The notes: generated by a model not told the origin, from the letters alone. DNA of 64,000 nucleotides from Fibrivirga algicola (GCF_011742925.1 NZ_WAEL01000001.1:1-64000); one strand, 5' to 3'. Counted from the stretch's first letter, positions 19,190 to 28,609 are shown. Numbers and translations: made by a program.

Positions 19190-20749
19190 TTACTCCATCG
19201 CCATATCGACGTGAGCGGGGGTTTCGATCTTCTTGCCGATAAATAGCAGCAGCAACGGCACGCAGACCAGGAAGAAACCGCCGATGACCAGGAAAGCATC
19301 GGCGTAAGTCATCACCAGCGCCTGGCGCATCACCGACCCTTGCATCAGGCCATAGGCTTTGCTGGTGGCGGCGGCTAGTGCATCCCCTTTCGACAGAAAC
19401 AGGTTGGTATACTGCTTGATCCGGTCGACTGAAAACGGGTTGTAGATCGACACGTTATCGCCCAGTCGCGAGGCGTGGAACATAGTGCGCGTTGAAATGT
19501 AGGTCGTCATGATCGCGGTGCCGAACGTACCCCCCAACTGCCGAATCATACCCGTGAGGGCCGATCCTTGCGGAATGCTGATGCTCTTCAGATCTGACAG
19601 CGTAATTGTTGTCAGGGGGATAAAGATCATGCCCATACCCACACCGCGAACGATAAGCGGCCAGAAGAAGTAATCCGGCCCGGCAACAAGGCTGATGCTC
19701 GACAGGTCGAAACAAAAACCGAAGAAGAGCAGAAACCCAATGGCTGCGTACCACACCGGGGAAATGTAATTCTTGCTGAGCAACCCGCCCACCACCGGCA
19801 TCATCATTCCCGTCATGATCGACCCCGGCATTAGCAACAACCCAGTTTGACTGGCCGTGAAGCCCAGGATTGTCTGGCAGAAAACCGGAATAATGAATAC
19901 AGACGCGAACAGTCCGAAGCCGAGAATGAAGTTGAACAACGTACCCACCGCAAACCGACGCTGACGAAGCAGCCGTAGATCGAGAATCGGGATACTGACC
20001 GTTAGCTGACGCCAGATGAACCCGATCAGACCAATGCCCGCAGCAATCGACATGCCTACGATAAAGCCCGACGACAGCCAGTCTTCTTCATGCCCCTTCT
20101 CGAGCACGATCTGCAACCCGCCAATACCCATGACCAGCAGCACTAGGGCCAACCAGTCCATGCTTCCCGCCACCATCTTCTCGGCCGGTTCCTTAATGTA
20201 GGCGTAGGTGAGTGCGGTAGCCAGAATGCCAAAGGGGATGTTGATGTAGAAGACCCAGTTCCACGACAGGTTATCGGTAATGTAACCGCCCAGCGTTGGC
20301 CCGATCGATGGACCAATGATGACACCCATCCCGAAGATAGCGTTGGCAATGCCCAGGTCTTCTTTCGGAAATGTCTGAATCAGAATGGATTGTGCCGTTG
20401 TCAGCAAGCCGCCGCCACCGATACCCTGCACCACGCGGAAAAATACCAGTTCCCAGACGTTGGTAGAGGTGCCGCAGAAAACAGACGCTATCGTGAAGAG
20501 CACAATCGACGCCGCGAAGTAATTCCGGCGACCCAGTTTGGCCGTCAACCAGCCCGACATCGTAATCATAACCGCACTGGCGGCGGCATAGCCCGTTACC
20601 ACCCAGCTAATGTCGCCCAGCGACGCGCCGAGGTTCCCCATCATCTGGTTCAGCGTAACGTTCACAATCGACGAGTCGATGGTTTGCAGCAGGGCAGCCG
20701 TTGTTACCGTCAGCACAACGACCCACTTATCAAAACCTAACTTTTTCAT
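19190..20749 (-). CDS. DHA2-family MFS drug:H+ antiporter (EmrB/QacA type)
   Basis: 519 residues with about 14 hydrophobic helices. TM1 holds LLQTIDSSIVNVTLNQM (the DHA2 motif D1), the loop 2-3 motif A is GWLTAKLGRR, and motif C in TM5 is GPSIGPTLGGYI. It is the inner-membrane pump of a tripartite efflux system with the HlyD-like protein 60 bp upstream and the TolC-like protein before that, all on one strand. The MarR gene heads the operon, so expression should rise when a toxic compound releases MarR. The exported compounds are not known. Confidence 0.93.
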   Translation of the reverse strand: MKKLGFDKWVVVLTVTTAALLQTIDSSIVNVTLNQMMGNLGASLGDISWVVTGYAAASAVMITMSGWLTAKLGRRNYFAASIVLFTIASVFCGTSTNVWELVFFRVVQGIGGGGLLTTAQSILIQTFPKEDLGIANAIFGMGVIIGPSIGPTLGGYITDNLSWNWVFYINIPFGILATALTYAYIKEPAEKMVAGSMDWLALVLLVMGIGGLQIVLEKGHEEDWLSSGFIVGMSIAAGIGLIGFIWRQLTVSIPILDLRLLRQRRFAVGTLFNFILGFGLFASVFIIPVFCQTILGFTASQTGLLLMPGSIMTGMMMPVVGGLLSKNYISPVWYAAIGFLLFFGFCFDLSSISLVAGPDYFFWPLIVRGVGMGMIFIPLTTITLSDLKSISIPQGSALTGMIRQLGGTFGTAIMTTYISTRTMFHASRLGDNVSIYNPFSVDRIKQYTNLFLSKGDALAAATSKAYGLMQGSVMRQALVMTYADAFLVIGGFFLVCVPLLLLFIGKKIETPAHVDMAME

Positions 20750-20809
20750 ACTTCTGAGTAGTCAGCTGCCTTGGGTTGGGGGTACACAAGCCAAGGCAAC
20801 TCGTGTAGC

Positions 20810-21919
20810 TTATTTCTGTAAATCCACGGCCACGGTTGCGCTCATACCGGGGCGGAGATTGGCAATCAGCGGTGTGGTCTTATCCAATTCAATTCGAACG
20901 GGGACCCGCTGCACCACTTTTACGTAGTTACCAGTTGCATTGTCAGGTGGGAGCAGGGTAAATTTGGCCCCCGTGGCGCCGGCAAACGAGCCGACATGCC
21001 CAATCAGCTTTTGCCCGTCGAACGCATCGACGTCGATTTCAACCGGCTGACCGGGCTTCATTTCTTTCAACTGCGTTTCCTTAAAGTTGGCCGTTACCCA
21101 GAGCGTCGAATTGCCAACTACAGAGCACAGCGCCTGACCGGGTTGAACCAGTTGCCCGACCTGAACCGAGCGTTTCGAGACAATACCCGAGATGGGGGCC
21201 CGCACTACCGTGTACGATAGTTGCAGATTCGCCATATCCAGTTCGGTCTGGCGTTGCTTCACTGTGGCTTGCGCGACCGAAATCTGCCCTTCGGTAACCC
21301 GGCGCTGTGAACTGGTTACGCCTGTTTGCGTACCGGCGGCGTTAACCTGCGCCTGCGCCGTTTGCAGTTGTGCCTGCGCCGCCAGCAACTGGGCCTGGGC
21401 GGCGTCGCGCTCAGCCTGAATGGCGTCGAACTGCTGCTGCGGAATGGTTTTTTCGGCCAGCAAACGGCTATAGCGCTCAAAATCCTGGTTGGCTCTCCGC
21501 GCCCTTGCCTGGGCGGCTGTTACGTTGGCCTGCGCCGTAGCTACCTGATTGCGCGCCGTTTGTACCCCGGCCTGTGAACTCTGAATGGTAGCCGAGGCCA
21601 CGTTCACGCTCGACCGTGTTACGCCCGCGCTGGCCATTGCACTTTGCAGTGCAGCTTCGGCCTGGGCTACCCGGATGCGGTAATCGGCATCGTCGAGCAC
21701 AACGAGGGTGTCGCCTTCTTTTACAAACTGATTGTCTTTAAACCGGATGGCTTTAACGTACCCACCAGCTTTGGGAATGACCGGGTTTACGTCGCCATCA
21801 ATCTGGGCGTCGTCAGTGGTTTCATGGCGACGCAGGTAACTGAATTCACTGTACCCGAAAACGAGCGCCACCGCCAGAATAATGAGGCCCCCCACGCGGA
21901 ATAATGTTGTCTTGTTCAT
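20810..21919 (-). CDS. HlyD/EmrA-family membrane fusion protein
   Basis: 369 residues. One N-terminal membrane anchor (residues ~5-25, LFRVGGLIILAVALVFG). The biotinyl-lipoyl-like half motif DAQIDGDVNPVIPKAGGYV comes next, followed by a long Ala/Gln-rich coiled-coil hairpin (~80-215). The second lipoyl half (RAPISGIVSKRSVQVGQLVQPGQ) and a beta-barrel to the end follow. It bridges the MFS pump and the outer-membrane channel. Part of the marR-tolC-emrA-emrB operon; gaps to its neighbours are 60 and 73 bp. Confidence 0.93.
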   Translation of the reverse strand: MNKTTLFRVGGLIILAVALVFGYSEFSYLRRHETTDDAQIDGDVNPVIPKAGGYVKAIRFKDNQFVKEGDTLVVLDDADYRIRVAQAEAALQSAMASAGVTRSSVNVASATIQSSQAGVQTARNQVATAQANVTAAQARARRANQDFERYSRLLAEKTIPQQQFDAIQAERDAAQAQLLAAQAQLQTAQAQVNAAGTQTGVTSSQRRVTEGQISVAQATVKQRQTELDMANLQLSYTVVRAPISGIVSKRSVQVGQLVQPGQALCSVVGNSTLWVTANFKETQLKEMKPGQPVEIDVDAFDGQKLIGHVGSFAGATGAKFTLLPPDNATGNYVKVVQRVPVRIELDKTTPLIANLRPGMSATVAVDLQK

Positions 21920-21992
21920 GACTTAACTGAAGTGGAAAATAGACTCAGTAGGCTTGCTTCATTACCTGTACAGCCTACTGATTACTAAATAA

Positions 21993-23309
21993 TTAAAGGT
22001 TAGTGCCCGTGGCCCGCAGCAAACGCTGGTAAGCCAGTTGTGCGTCGACGGTGGCGTTGATTACATTGAGTTGCGCCTGGAGCAGGAAGTTATTGGCCTC
22101 CAGCAGGTCAGTTGAGCCAACCAGGCCATTGCGGAACCGCGACTCGGTCAGGCGGTAGTTTTCGCGGGCCTGCACCACTGCCGTGCGAATTACGTTTTGC
22201 TGCTCTAGCGCGAGTTGATAGTTATTATATGCCGTGACCACTTCCGACCGGATCTGATCGGTTTGCTGCTGGCTTTGCAGACTCGCCTGATCAATGGCCG
22301 TTTTGGCGGTGTTCATCCGCCCTTTCAGGTTATACAGCGAGCCGATATTGTAACTCAGGCCGGCCCCCACGTTCCAGGCGCTTATAAACGAGTTGGCTTC
22401 GGGCACCAGGCGGGCCGTTGGGTTGATGTAGTTGTAGCCCGCCGATACACCAAAATGGGGGTACATGCTGCTCTTCGTATTTTGCAGTAACGCTTCCGCC
22501 GACTGAACGCGTAGGACATTTGCCTGCACTTCGGGACGTACCTGAACGGCCTGTGTCAGGAAGCTGCTCAAAGGCTCAATGGCCGCAACCGGGTTGGTCA
22601 GGGTGGTATCAACGGTAATCGGTTGGTCGTCGGGCAGGCCCACCAGCAGGTTGAAGTTGTACAGCGCCGTTTGCCGGGCTTTATCAACCTGTAGGCGGCT
22701 AAGTTGCAGGTTATTCTTCTGCAACTGAATCTTCAGTACTTCGTTGGCCGTTACAATGCCCTCTTTCTGCAAGTTCAGCGCATCGCGTTCCTTCTCATCA
22801 AACTGCCGGATACTCTGGTCGATGACGGTCGTTGACCGTACCAGCTTGACAATGTTATAATAGGCATCGGTTACCGTGTAGACCAGTTCCGACCGGTTGC
22901 GTTGTGCATCCAGCCGACTAGCTTTAGCCAGCAACTCCGCTGATTTTTCGGCCGATTTTTCGGCAAACCCGCCAAAGATTTCTTTGCTGATGGTCACGCC
23001 ACCAATGGTCGCATTGAAGGCTCCGGCTGGGAGGCCAAACAGGGGTTTCCCGTCGCTGCCTTCGCCCATCGAAAACGGGCCTGTCAGGCTGTATCGCGAG
23101 TAGGCCAGCGAGGCGCTCGCCTGTGGCAGACTGCGGTCTCTGGTTTCCTGCGAGCGGGCCTCGGCGGCTAGTGTACGCGTGTCGGCTAGTTTGATGCCTT
23201 TGTTATTCTGTAGGGCCAGTTGAATAGCCTGGTTCAGCGGCATGGGCTGGGCGCTGCCCAATCCCACACTGACCAGCCATAGGCCAGCCCCTACTACATA
23301 CTTCTTCAT
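21993..23309 (-). CDS. TolC-family outer-membrane efflux channel
   Basis: 438 residues. Signal peptide to about residue 20 (VSVGLGSAQ). Two repeats of the OEP fold are visible as long helical stretches, with the typical ends VTDAYYNIVK (first) and VVTAYNNYQLALEQQ ... RFRNGLVGSTDLLEANN (second). The start ATG overlaps the marR stop as ATGA, so the two are translationally coupled. It completes the tripartite pump. Confidence 0.93.
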   Translation of the reverse strand: MKKYVVGAGLWLVSVGLGSAQPMPLNQAIQLALQNNKGIKLADTRTLAAEARSQETRDRSLPQASASLAYSRYSLTGPFSMGEGSDGKPLFGLPAGAFNATIGGVTISKEIFGGFAEKSAEKSAELLAKASRLDAQRNRSELVYTVTDAYYNIVKLVRSTTVIDQSIRQFDEKERDALNLQKEGIVTANEVLKIQLQKNNLQLSRLQVDKARQTALYNFNLLVGLPDDQPITVDTTLTNPVAAIEPLSSFLTQAVQVRPEVQANVLRVQSAEALLQNTKSSMYPHFGVSAGYNYINPTARLVPEANSFISAWNVGAGLSYNIGSLYNLKGRMNTAKTAIDQASLQSQQQTDQIRSEVVTAYNNYQLALEQQNVIRTAVVQARENYRLTESRFRNGLVGSTDLLEANNFLLQAQLNVINATVDAQLAYQRLLRATGTNL

Positions 23310-23743
23310 TGTATTCGGTATCTAATTTTATCCAGGAGTGTATTCATTAGCTGTACTTCCTCGTCGGTGAGGTGGCTCACCACCGATTCAAAGTCGCTGA
23401 ATTCAAGGGCCACTTTTTCCACAAAGCGGTTGCTATCTTCGGTTAGGCGCAGATTCACCCGGCGGCGGTTTTGCGGGTCAACCTCCCGCACAATCAGGCT
23501 CTTGGCAATCAGGCGATCCGTGAGCCGGGTGATGTCTGAGTTTATTTCGGTCATCTTTTCCTTTAGCTCACCCGCCGTCAAACTGTCGGGGTAAACTTCG
23601 GAGAGGCGACGGAGAACGATATATTGCTGAACCGAAAGATCGAACGGGGCCAGTTTCTGAGCGAAGTGATTCATGATGTACCCGTCAGTCTTGTGCAGAT
23701 TGGCGATCAGCCGGTGATAGTCGTTGCGATAATACTTATCCAT
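23306..23743 (-). CDS. MarR-family repressor of the efflux operon
   Basis: 145 residues, the usual MarR length. A winged helix (~35-105) carries the recognition region SLTAGELKEKMTEINSDITRLTDRLIAKSLIVRE and the wing VDPQNRRRVNLRLTEDS, flanked by dimerisation helices. First gene of the operon, with its stop in ATGA overlap with the tolC start. The palindrome 35-65 bp upstream is the likely operator, so the protein probably represses its own operon until an effector binds. Confidence 0.93.
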   Translation of the reverse strand: MDKYYRNDYHRLIANLHKTDGYIMNHFAQKLAPFDLSVQQYIVLRRLSEVYPDSLTAGELKEKMTEINSDITRLTDRLIAKSLIVREVDPQNRRRVNLRLTEDSNRFVEKVALEFSDFESVVSHLTDEEVQLMNTLLDKIRYRIQ

Positions 23744-23777
23744 AAGCCGGTAGGTGTTCGTATGAATAACTAATAGT

Positions 23778-23807
23778 TGTTTAAACGAATTTCGTTTAAA
23801 CGAAATT
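23778..23807. promoter_or_regulatory. Palindromic operator upstream of marR
   Basis: Positions 23788-23807 form a perfect 20-bp palindrome, AATTTCGTTTAAACGAAATT. A second GTTTAAACGAA copy begins at 23779, so GTTTAAAC occurs twice 15 bp apart. The size and symmetry fit a MarR dimer site, and the position overlaps where the operon promoter must lie. MarR binding is inferred. Confidence 0.75.
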
Positions 23808-24002
23808 TAATTGAATTTAAACCTGACCGAAGCGACGTGATTATGATTAAAGTATGACCGTATAATCACTCAATGATGTATATTCGGGAGGGTAACGGTT
23901 AATTACGAACGATGGACGTTATAGAGTAGCTAGTATCCATCGGCCACTGTCTGGTGGCCTTAGAGCAGGTGCGGTTTATTTGCCCATGCCTGACTCCGTA
24001 TT

Positions 24003-24614
24003 ATGGTTTTGTTTGAAGAAGAAGTTCGTGAGCTTGAGCGAAAAATCAGTGCGCATCCAACGGGTGGAACGGTCTTTTACGGTAGCTCGTCGATCCGGCT
24101 TTGGGCCACGCTGGAAGCTGATTTTCCGGAAGCCCAACCCATCAACATTGGGTTTGGCGGGGCCACGCTGGCGGCCTGTGCCTGGCACTTTGAGCGCCTT
24201 GTAGTGCCTGTTCAGCCCCACGCCCTGATTCTGTATGCGGGCGACAACGATCTGGCCGAAGGACGGCAACCGGAAGAAGTGTGCCTGTTTTTCTACGCGC
24301 TGGCCGAAAAAATCATCCATCACTTTCCCAACGTGCCTGTCACCTTTCTATCGATCAAGCCGAGTCCTGCCCGCTGGATACTTGTCGATCAGATTCGCAC
24401 GGCCAATGCGCTGATTGCCGAAAAGATTAATGAATTGCCCAATTTTCAGTTTGTCGACGCCACACCGGTCATGTTAACCGGCGATGGACAACCGGAGCGT
24501 GAACTGTACGTCGAGGATGGACTGCACTTAAGCCCGTCAGGCTATGCTCGCTGGCGTGAACAGCTCATTTTACACGCTAATGCCTTCAAAAGCCCGGCGG
24601 CTGTACTCGTGTAG
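24003..24614 (+). CDS. SGNH/GDSL-type esterase
   Basis: 203 residues, no signal peptide, so cytoplasmic. All four SGNH blocks can be seen: block I GSSSIRLW (Ser nucleophile), block II around GFGGATLAAC, block III YAGDNDLAEG (Asn) and block V VEDGLHLSPSGY (Asp and His). The family hydrolyses acyl or acetyl esters; the substrate is unknown. Transcribed away from the marR operon with a 259-bp gap between them that holds the MarR operator near its left end. Confidence 0.88.
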   Translation: MVLFEEEVRELERKISAHPTGGTVFYGSSSIRLWATLEADFPEAQPINIGFGGATLAACAWHFERLVVPVQPHALILYAGDNDLAEGRQPEEVCLFFYALAEKIIHHFPNVPVTFLSIKPSPARWILVDQIRTANALIAEKINELPNFQFVDATPVMLTGDGQPERELYVEDGLHLSPSGYARWREQLILHANAFKSPAAVLV

Positions 24615-24685
24615 ACCGAGCTATAGAGGCGCGTAAGCAGGACGCAGGGAAACCCTTGTGCTTCAGGTAAACTAGTTAACTGTAA

Positions 24686-24726
24686 TTTTTCGGCGTAACC
24701 CCCTCGATGAGGGCTACGCCGAAAAA
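24686..24726. terminator. Bidirectional intrinsic terminator
   Basis: Outer stem TTTTTCGGCGTA (24686-24697) with TACGCCGAAAAA (24715-24726) and inner CCCTC/GAGGG. It separates the convergent esterase and the cysteine-enzyme-like gene. Confidence 0.9.
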
Positions 24727-24732
24727 AATGGG

Positions 24733-26001
24733 TTAGCCGTTTAGCCGCTGAAGGCTCATCAATGCTTCACGCCCCGTATTCCAGCGGCGGATAATGTTGA
24801 CCTCCCGAACAACGACAGGGTCTTTCGGGCAATCGGCCAATTCGAAATAATCCGTCATCCGGCCGGTCATATGACTAACAACCTCGTCGATCGGGCCGTA
24901 CAGGATCAGGTCCGGTTGTTGCGTAGCCGTTTGAATTAGCGCGCGGGCAATCGAGGCCGTGTAGAATGCGCAATCGATATCCTGATGCCGAACGGGCACC
25001 CCATCGTGTAGTCGCTGCAAGTTTACACCACCGTCTTCGAGCCGGTCAGAAACGGGAGCCATGCCGGCTGGCTGTGGAAACACAGCATCGATCTTACGCT
25101 TGAACGAATCCCACCAGGGTGGCTTACCATTGGGTTTCAGGGTATCGCAAAAAATCAGGCGGTGCGGTTGATCGGGCGTTGCCGGGTTCATCAACAGCAG
25201 CGCAGCACCCAGATGGCGGTCATCTTCCGCGTGGCGGCGTTGCACTACAAAACAGCGCATCCGCAAATCACCCGCTTCCAGAAGCGCCTCAGTGGCCGTT
25301 TTGATGGCCCGCAATGATTCCTCCATATGCCCGTCGAGGATCACCTGAATCGGCAACTGGTCGGCCAGCAGGGCTTCCAGTTGCAACTGACGGCCCAAAA
25401 TGGTTAATGCGGTGGCATCTGAGCGGCGGGTGCCGAAATAGTAGCCAATATCTTCCCGTACCTGATGGTCGGCGGGTAAATCGGACCAGCCAATGGAATC
25501 ACCATGTGTACCCTGACGGCTGGTCGGACTGTAGCGGAAGGGTACTTCGCGGTGTTCGCGGTGAACGGCCAGGTTGTAAATGCGTTTTTCAAATTTGGCC
25601 AGCATAGGCTCATAGGCATCTGGCTCAAAATAAACAGACCGGCCCTGCCTGAGCAGATGAGCCGCAATAAGCGGCTGGTCGAGCAGTAGTTCGAGGGCGT
25701 CGTCGTGATGTTTGAAAAAGCTGCGCAGGGCACCTTCTTCGATAAAGGCCTCTGTCTCTTCGGCAATAGCAGCGTACCTGACAAAGTCGGTAAATGTGCC
25801 GGAGTTGCTGCCTGCATGGCTGGCTTTGGCGCTGTCTGCCACGGTGCCATTCTCGATCCACGCGCGCAGAAACTGCTTCACGGCCTCGTCGAACGCCTGG
25901 TTAGCCTCAATGGCTTGTTGTTTTGTTGTGTCGGTGTAATCGATTCGTTGGATATCCATCTGCTCCCCCCCGTTGGAGCTGATCGGAATGGCTACATTCA
26001 T
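24733..26001 (-). CDS. Unknown protein with YopJ/Ulp1-like cysteine-enzyme signature
   Basis: 422 residues, no signal peptide. The C-terminal half has the order of active-site residues found in YopJ acetyltransferases and Ulp1/C48 peptidases. His263 is in DDRHLGAALLLMNP (a strand after the His), Asp286 in HRLIFCDTLKPNG, and Cys344 in RHQDIDCAFYTASIARAL, the Cys starting a helix as in these families (compare ECGIFSFALAKK in YopJ). The N-terminal ~200 residues are mostly helical and unassigned. If correct, it would modify or cleave proteins inside a cell. No secretion system gene is near. A non-enzymatic or unrelated protein remains possible. It stands alone between a terminator and the ybjQ-like gene. 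Confidence 0.45.
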   Translation of the reverse strand: MNVAIPISSNGGEQMDIQRIDYTDTTKQQAIEANQAFDEAVKQFLRAWIENGTVADSAKASHAGSNSGTFTDFVRYAAIAEETEAFIEEGALRSFFKHHDDALELLLDQPLIAAHLLRQGRSVYFEPDAYEPMLAKFEKRIYNLAVHREHREVPFRYSPTSRQGTHGDSIGWSDLPADHQVREDIGYYFGTRRSDATALTILGRQLQLEALLADQLPIQVILDGHMEESLRAIKTATEALLEAGDLRMRCFVVQRRHAEDDRHLGAALLLMNPATPDQPHRLIFCDTLKPNGKPPWWDSFKRKIDAVFPQPAGMAPVSDRLEDGGVNLQRLHDGVPVRHQDIDCAFYTASIARALIQTATQQPDLILYGPIDEVVSHMTGRMTDYFELADCPKDPVVVREVNIIRRWNTGREALMSLQRLNG

Positions 26002-26260
26002 GTTACGGTCTTGCAGTGAGAGGTGTTGTCTGTCGATTTTGGCTATGGGGTAAAAATACTACAAATAAAACAGCCTATCATCTAACAAGATTCAATCATT
26101 TGTGAGTCAAACAATAATATTTTTCAACAAAAGACAACTAACTGATAATGAATGGTTTGTGTATGTGGTATACTGGTTCGACCGGGCGGTTTTTGCACGT
26201 TGGTACGCCACAGAAACCTATGCGCCATAAAACGCTGAAGTCAACAGGGTGAAAGCCAGC

Positions 26261-26584
26261 CTAACGGGCATCGTCAAGTATAACGGCTGTGCCATTGGCC
26301 GACACCATAAGCATGGTATTGTTGATGTTTTCGTAGTCCATATCAACGCCAATAACTGCATTGGCGCCAAGGCGCGTGGCCTGATCCATCATCTCTTTAA
26401 TGGCAATGCTCTTAGCCTCGCGTAGTGCCTGCTCGTATGCGCCCGACCGCCCGCCGACGATGTCGGTGATACTAGCGAAAAAATCCTTGAGGATGTTGGC
26501 TCCGATGATTGCCTCTCCGTTGACAAGGCCGATATAAGTCGAAATGCGTTTGCCTTCGATGTTTGAAGTAGTGGTAACGAGCAT
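26261..26584 (-). CDS. YbjQ/UPF0145 family protein
   Basis: 107 residues from the ATG at 26584, since the family begins MLVTTT-NIEGK; an in-frame ATG at 26599 adds five residues. Conserved blocks are [46 protein letters not shown] and [13 protein letters not shown]. The family forms pentameric rings and has been called a heavy-metal-binding domain, but its function is not settled. The upstream gap 26002-26260 shows no gene. Confidence 0.92.
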   Translation of the reverse strand: MLVTTTSNIEGKRISTYIGLVNGEAIIGANILKDFFASITDIVGGRSGAYEQALREAKSIAIKEMMDQATRLGANAVIGVDMDYENINNTMLMVSANGTAVILDDAR

Positions 26585-26647
26585 AGCGTCTGTGTACAAT
26601 ATGGGCCAAATATAGAAGGTTTGACGTTTTGAGGTTTGCTGTTTGTG

Positions 26648-26705
26648 GTTTGAGGTTGCGCTGTTTATCTATAGTGTTGGTGGGATAAGCAGCGCAACCT
26701 CAAAC
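26648..26705 (-). terminator. Hairpin after the MBL-fold gene
   Basis: Perfect 15-bp arms 26648-26662 and 26691-26705 with a 28-nt loop. The distal arm touches the MBL stop codon. No good T-run follows, so its role as a terminator is only likely. Confidence 0.55.
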
Positions 26706-27586
26706 TAAACTTCCCTATCCCGCAGTGCCGACCGTACCAGGTACGTTACTGCTACGTCGTTGCTGGTAAAAAAACGCATGAACCAATCCTCACGTAACCC
26801 CAACTGAGTCAGGATTTTCGCCTCTGACCATCCTTTTCTCTGGCCGTCCAGTGAACAGTCGACAATGCGTTGCAGGTGATCGATCTTGCGCTGAGTGGCT
26901 GCTTTGCCGCCTTTCAGCACAGGTTTATGCCCGCAAAACAAGGTGTCGAAATCCAGCGACAAGAGTTGTTTGGCGGCCTCGATCTGCTGGTAGATGTTTT
27001 CGCCCTGCCGAAAAACGCGGAGATTGCCTACGTAAAAGTCACCCGAAAAGAGCCAGCCTTCATCAGGCTCAAGCAACACATGGTGGTCATCGGAATGCCC
27101 GAGCGTGGCGATCGGTACAAAACGGTGGTGTTCCGTTTCAAACGCTTCGGGGAACGTACCCAGCACCTCAACGCCCACGGCTGCCGAGCAGGGCTCGATT
27201 GGCCCGAACCAGTAGTGTTCGTATGGAAGCAGGTGGTACGGTTGTTTAATAAGTTGGGCCGTCAGGGGGCCGCACCGCACCGGGCAGTTATGAGTCCGGG
27301 CCAGTGCCGCCGCATTGGCAGCATGATCTTCGTGAAAATGCGTCAGCGCAATCTGCCCGATCGGGTACGTGGCGTAGGTCTGCAGCACGTTGCGCTGCGT
27401 ATGTCGTGAGCCTGTATCAATCAGCAATCCATCAATATAGTACGTCCAGACCGGAATGGGCCTTGGCCACGGCAGGCGCGAAAACCCAAACTGATGCCCC
27501 TCAACAGGACCATGACGGAGTGAATGCGTAACGTGAGTAGTCAATGATTGCTGTACTTGATGAGTAGTCTGTAAGTCAGAAAACAC
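26705..27586 (-). CDS. Metallo-beta-lactamase-fold hydrolase
   Basis: 293 residues. The metal-binding HxHxDH motif is HFHEDH in the segment IALTHFHEDHAANAA, with further ligands in ATLGHSDDHHVLL (His), FSGDFYVG (Asp) and LFCGHKPVL (His). A C-terminal helical extension (KIDHLQRIVDC...) is like those of glyoxalase II-type or lactonase-type members. The start is a GTG at 27586 that shares bases with the TAG stop of the upstream acetyltransferase (TAGTG), so the two genes are coupled. Substrate unknown. Confidence 0.87.
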   Translation of the reverse strand: MFSDLQTTHQVQQSLTTHVTHSLRHGPVEGHQFGFSRLPWPRPIPVWTYYIDGLLIDTGSRHTQRNVLQTYATYPIGQIALTHFHEDHAANAAALARTHNCPVRCGPLTAQLIKQPYHLLPYEHYWFGPIEPCSAAVGVEVLGTFPEAFETEHHRFVPIATLGHSDDHHVLLEPDEGWLFSGDFYVGNLRVFRQGENIYQQIEAAKQLLSLDFDTLFCGHKPVLKGGKAATQRKIDHLQRIVDCSLDGQRKGWSEAKILTQLGLREDWFMRFFTSNDVAVTYLVRSALRDREV

Positions 27587-28077
27587 TAAGTCAGTTCCTT
27601 CTCCAGCATAATCGTTAAGCCGTGTTTACCTGGTTGGGTTCCTATGATCTGAAAGCCTTGGCGCAGGTTCATGATCAGCATGTCGCGCCACTGATTATAG
27701 GTGTGCGTGCGAACAGCAACGTACCCGGCCTGTTGGCAGGCTTCGTGCTGTAGCTGCATTAACGCGCCCGCAATGCCCCGCCCTCGATACGCCGGATCGA
27801 CCCCGCCCAGCCAACTATAAAAAGTCCGTTTCGTCGCCGCTGCTTCGCCGGGTTTATCTGCTGTGAGGTGCCAGTCATAGCCGAGTTTACAACCTACAAC
27901 CTGCCCGTCGGCCACAGCAAGGATCGTCTGAAAATCCAGATACGTAGTCGCTTTCTGCGTCAAATCGACCAGCCACGCCTCCCGCGACTGCGAAATAAAC
28001 AGGCGAGATAGTATGTCCAGCAATTGGCCCAGCATGGGCTCAGGTGGCAAGCCACCATAGGTTTGGTAAGTAATCAT
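27586..28077 (-). CDS. GNAT-family N-acetyltransferase
   Basis: About 163 residues from the ATG at 28077; an upstream in-frame ATG at 28191 runs through a basic, non-conserved stretch and into the decayed transposase next to it. The acetyl-CoA site is YRGRGIAGALMQLQHEACQQAGY, preceded by the beta-4 strand FYSWLGGVDPAYRG. It overlaps the start of the MBL gene (TAGTG), forming a two-gene operon. The substrate is unknown. Confidence 0.88.
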   Translation of the reverse strand: MITYQTYGGLPPEPMLGQLLDILSRLFISQSREAWLVDLTQKATTYLDFQTILAVADGQVVGCKLGYDWHLTADKPGEAAATKRTFYSWLGGVDPAYRGRGIAGALMQLQHEACQQAGYVAVRTHTYNQWRDMLIMNLRQGFQIIGTQPGKHGLTIMLEKELT

Positions 28078-28117
28078 GGGGAGGCGGCTACCACATCGCC
28101 GTTTAGGAAAACCTGTT

Positions 28118-28609
28118 TCAGTGCCCCGGTAGGAGCGATACGTTGCTGGTAACTTGCTCGTCGTAAAATTCGAAGATATACTCAGGGTCATAAGCTACTT
28201 CAAACTGTTGAAGCAGCAGGACGTACTCCTGACGAAACGTGCGTTTGAGATGATGTTGCTCCTGGTTAAGTACATACTGAATGACGTCTTTTACCTGAGA
28301 TTGGCTATACGAAAACGCCCCGTACCCTTCTTGCTATGCAAATTGTTCAGCCCAGCCTTTATCCTTGATAAATCGAGTTGAGTTGGCTTTTACATCGCGT
28401 ACCAAATTAGCGATCGTTAGTGTAGGTCCAAAACCAATGAACAACTGAATGTGATCGGGCATGGCATGAATTGCCATCAATTTGCCGCCCTTGTGCTGCA
28501 CGATACCAGATATGTATTTGTGTAGTTCGTCTTTGTTAGCACTAGGAATGAGGTTTTACGGCCTTTGACGGCGAAAACGATCTGAACGTAAAGTGTAGAT
28601 AGAAGGCAT
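28118..28609 (-). pseudogene. Decayed REP-associated (IS200-like Y1) transposase
   Basis: Too broken to be an intact open frame, but translation on the minus strand in patches gives a clear Y1 transposase. An N-terminal piece YVQIVFAVKGRK (from about 28590) is followed after a frameshift by LIPSANKDELHKYISGI, then GGKLMAIHAMPDHIQLFIG, then ANLVRDVKANSTRFIKDKGW. An in-frame TAG replaces the Trp expected before QEGYGAFSYS, and the tail is YVLNQEQHHLKRTF. The HUH metal motif is damaged (DHIQ instead of DHIH). Two frame disruptions plus the lost His show it is dead. The partly overlapping ORF 28154-28381 on the other strand is its shadow. The REP-like palindrome beside it suggests a RAYT-type origin. 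Confidence 0.88.
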
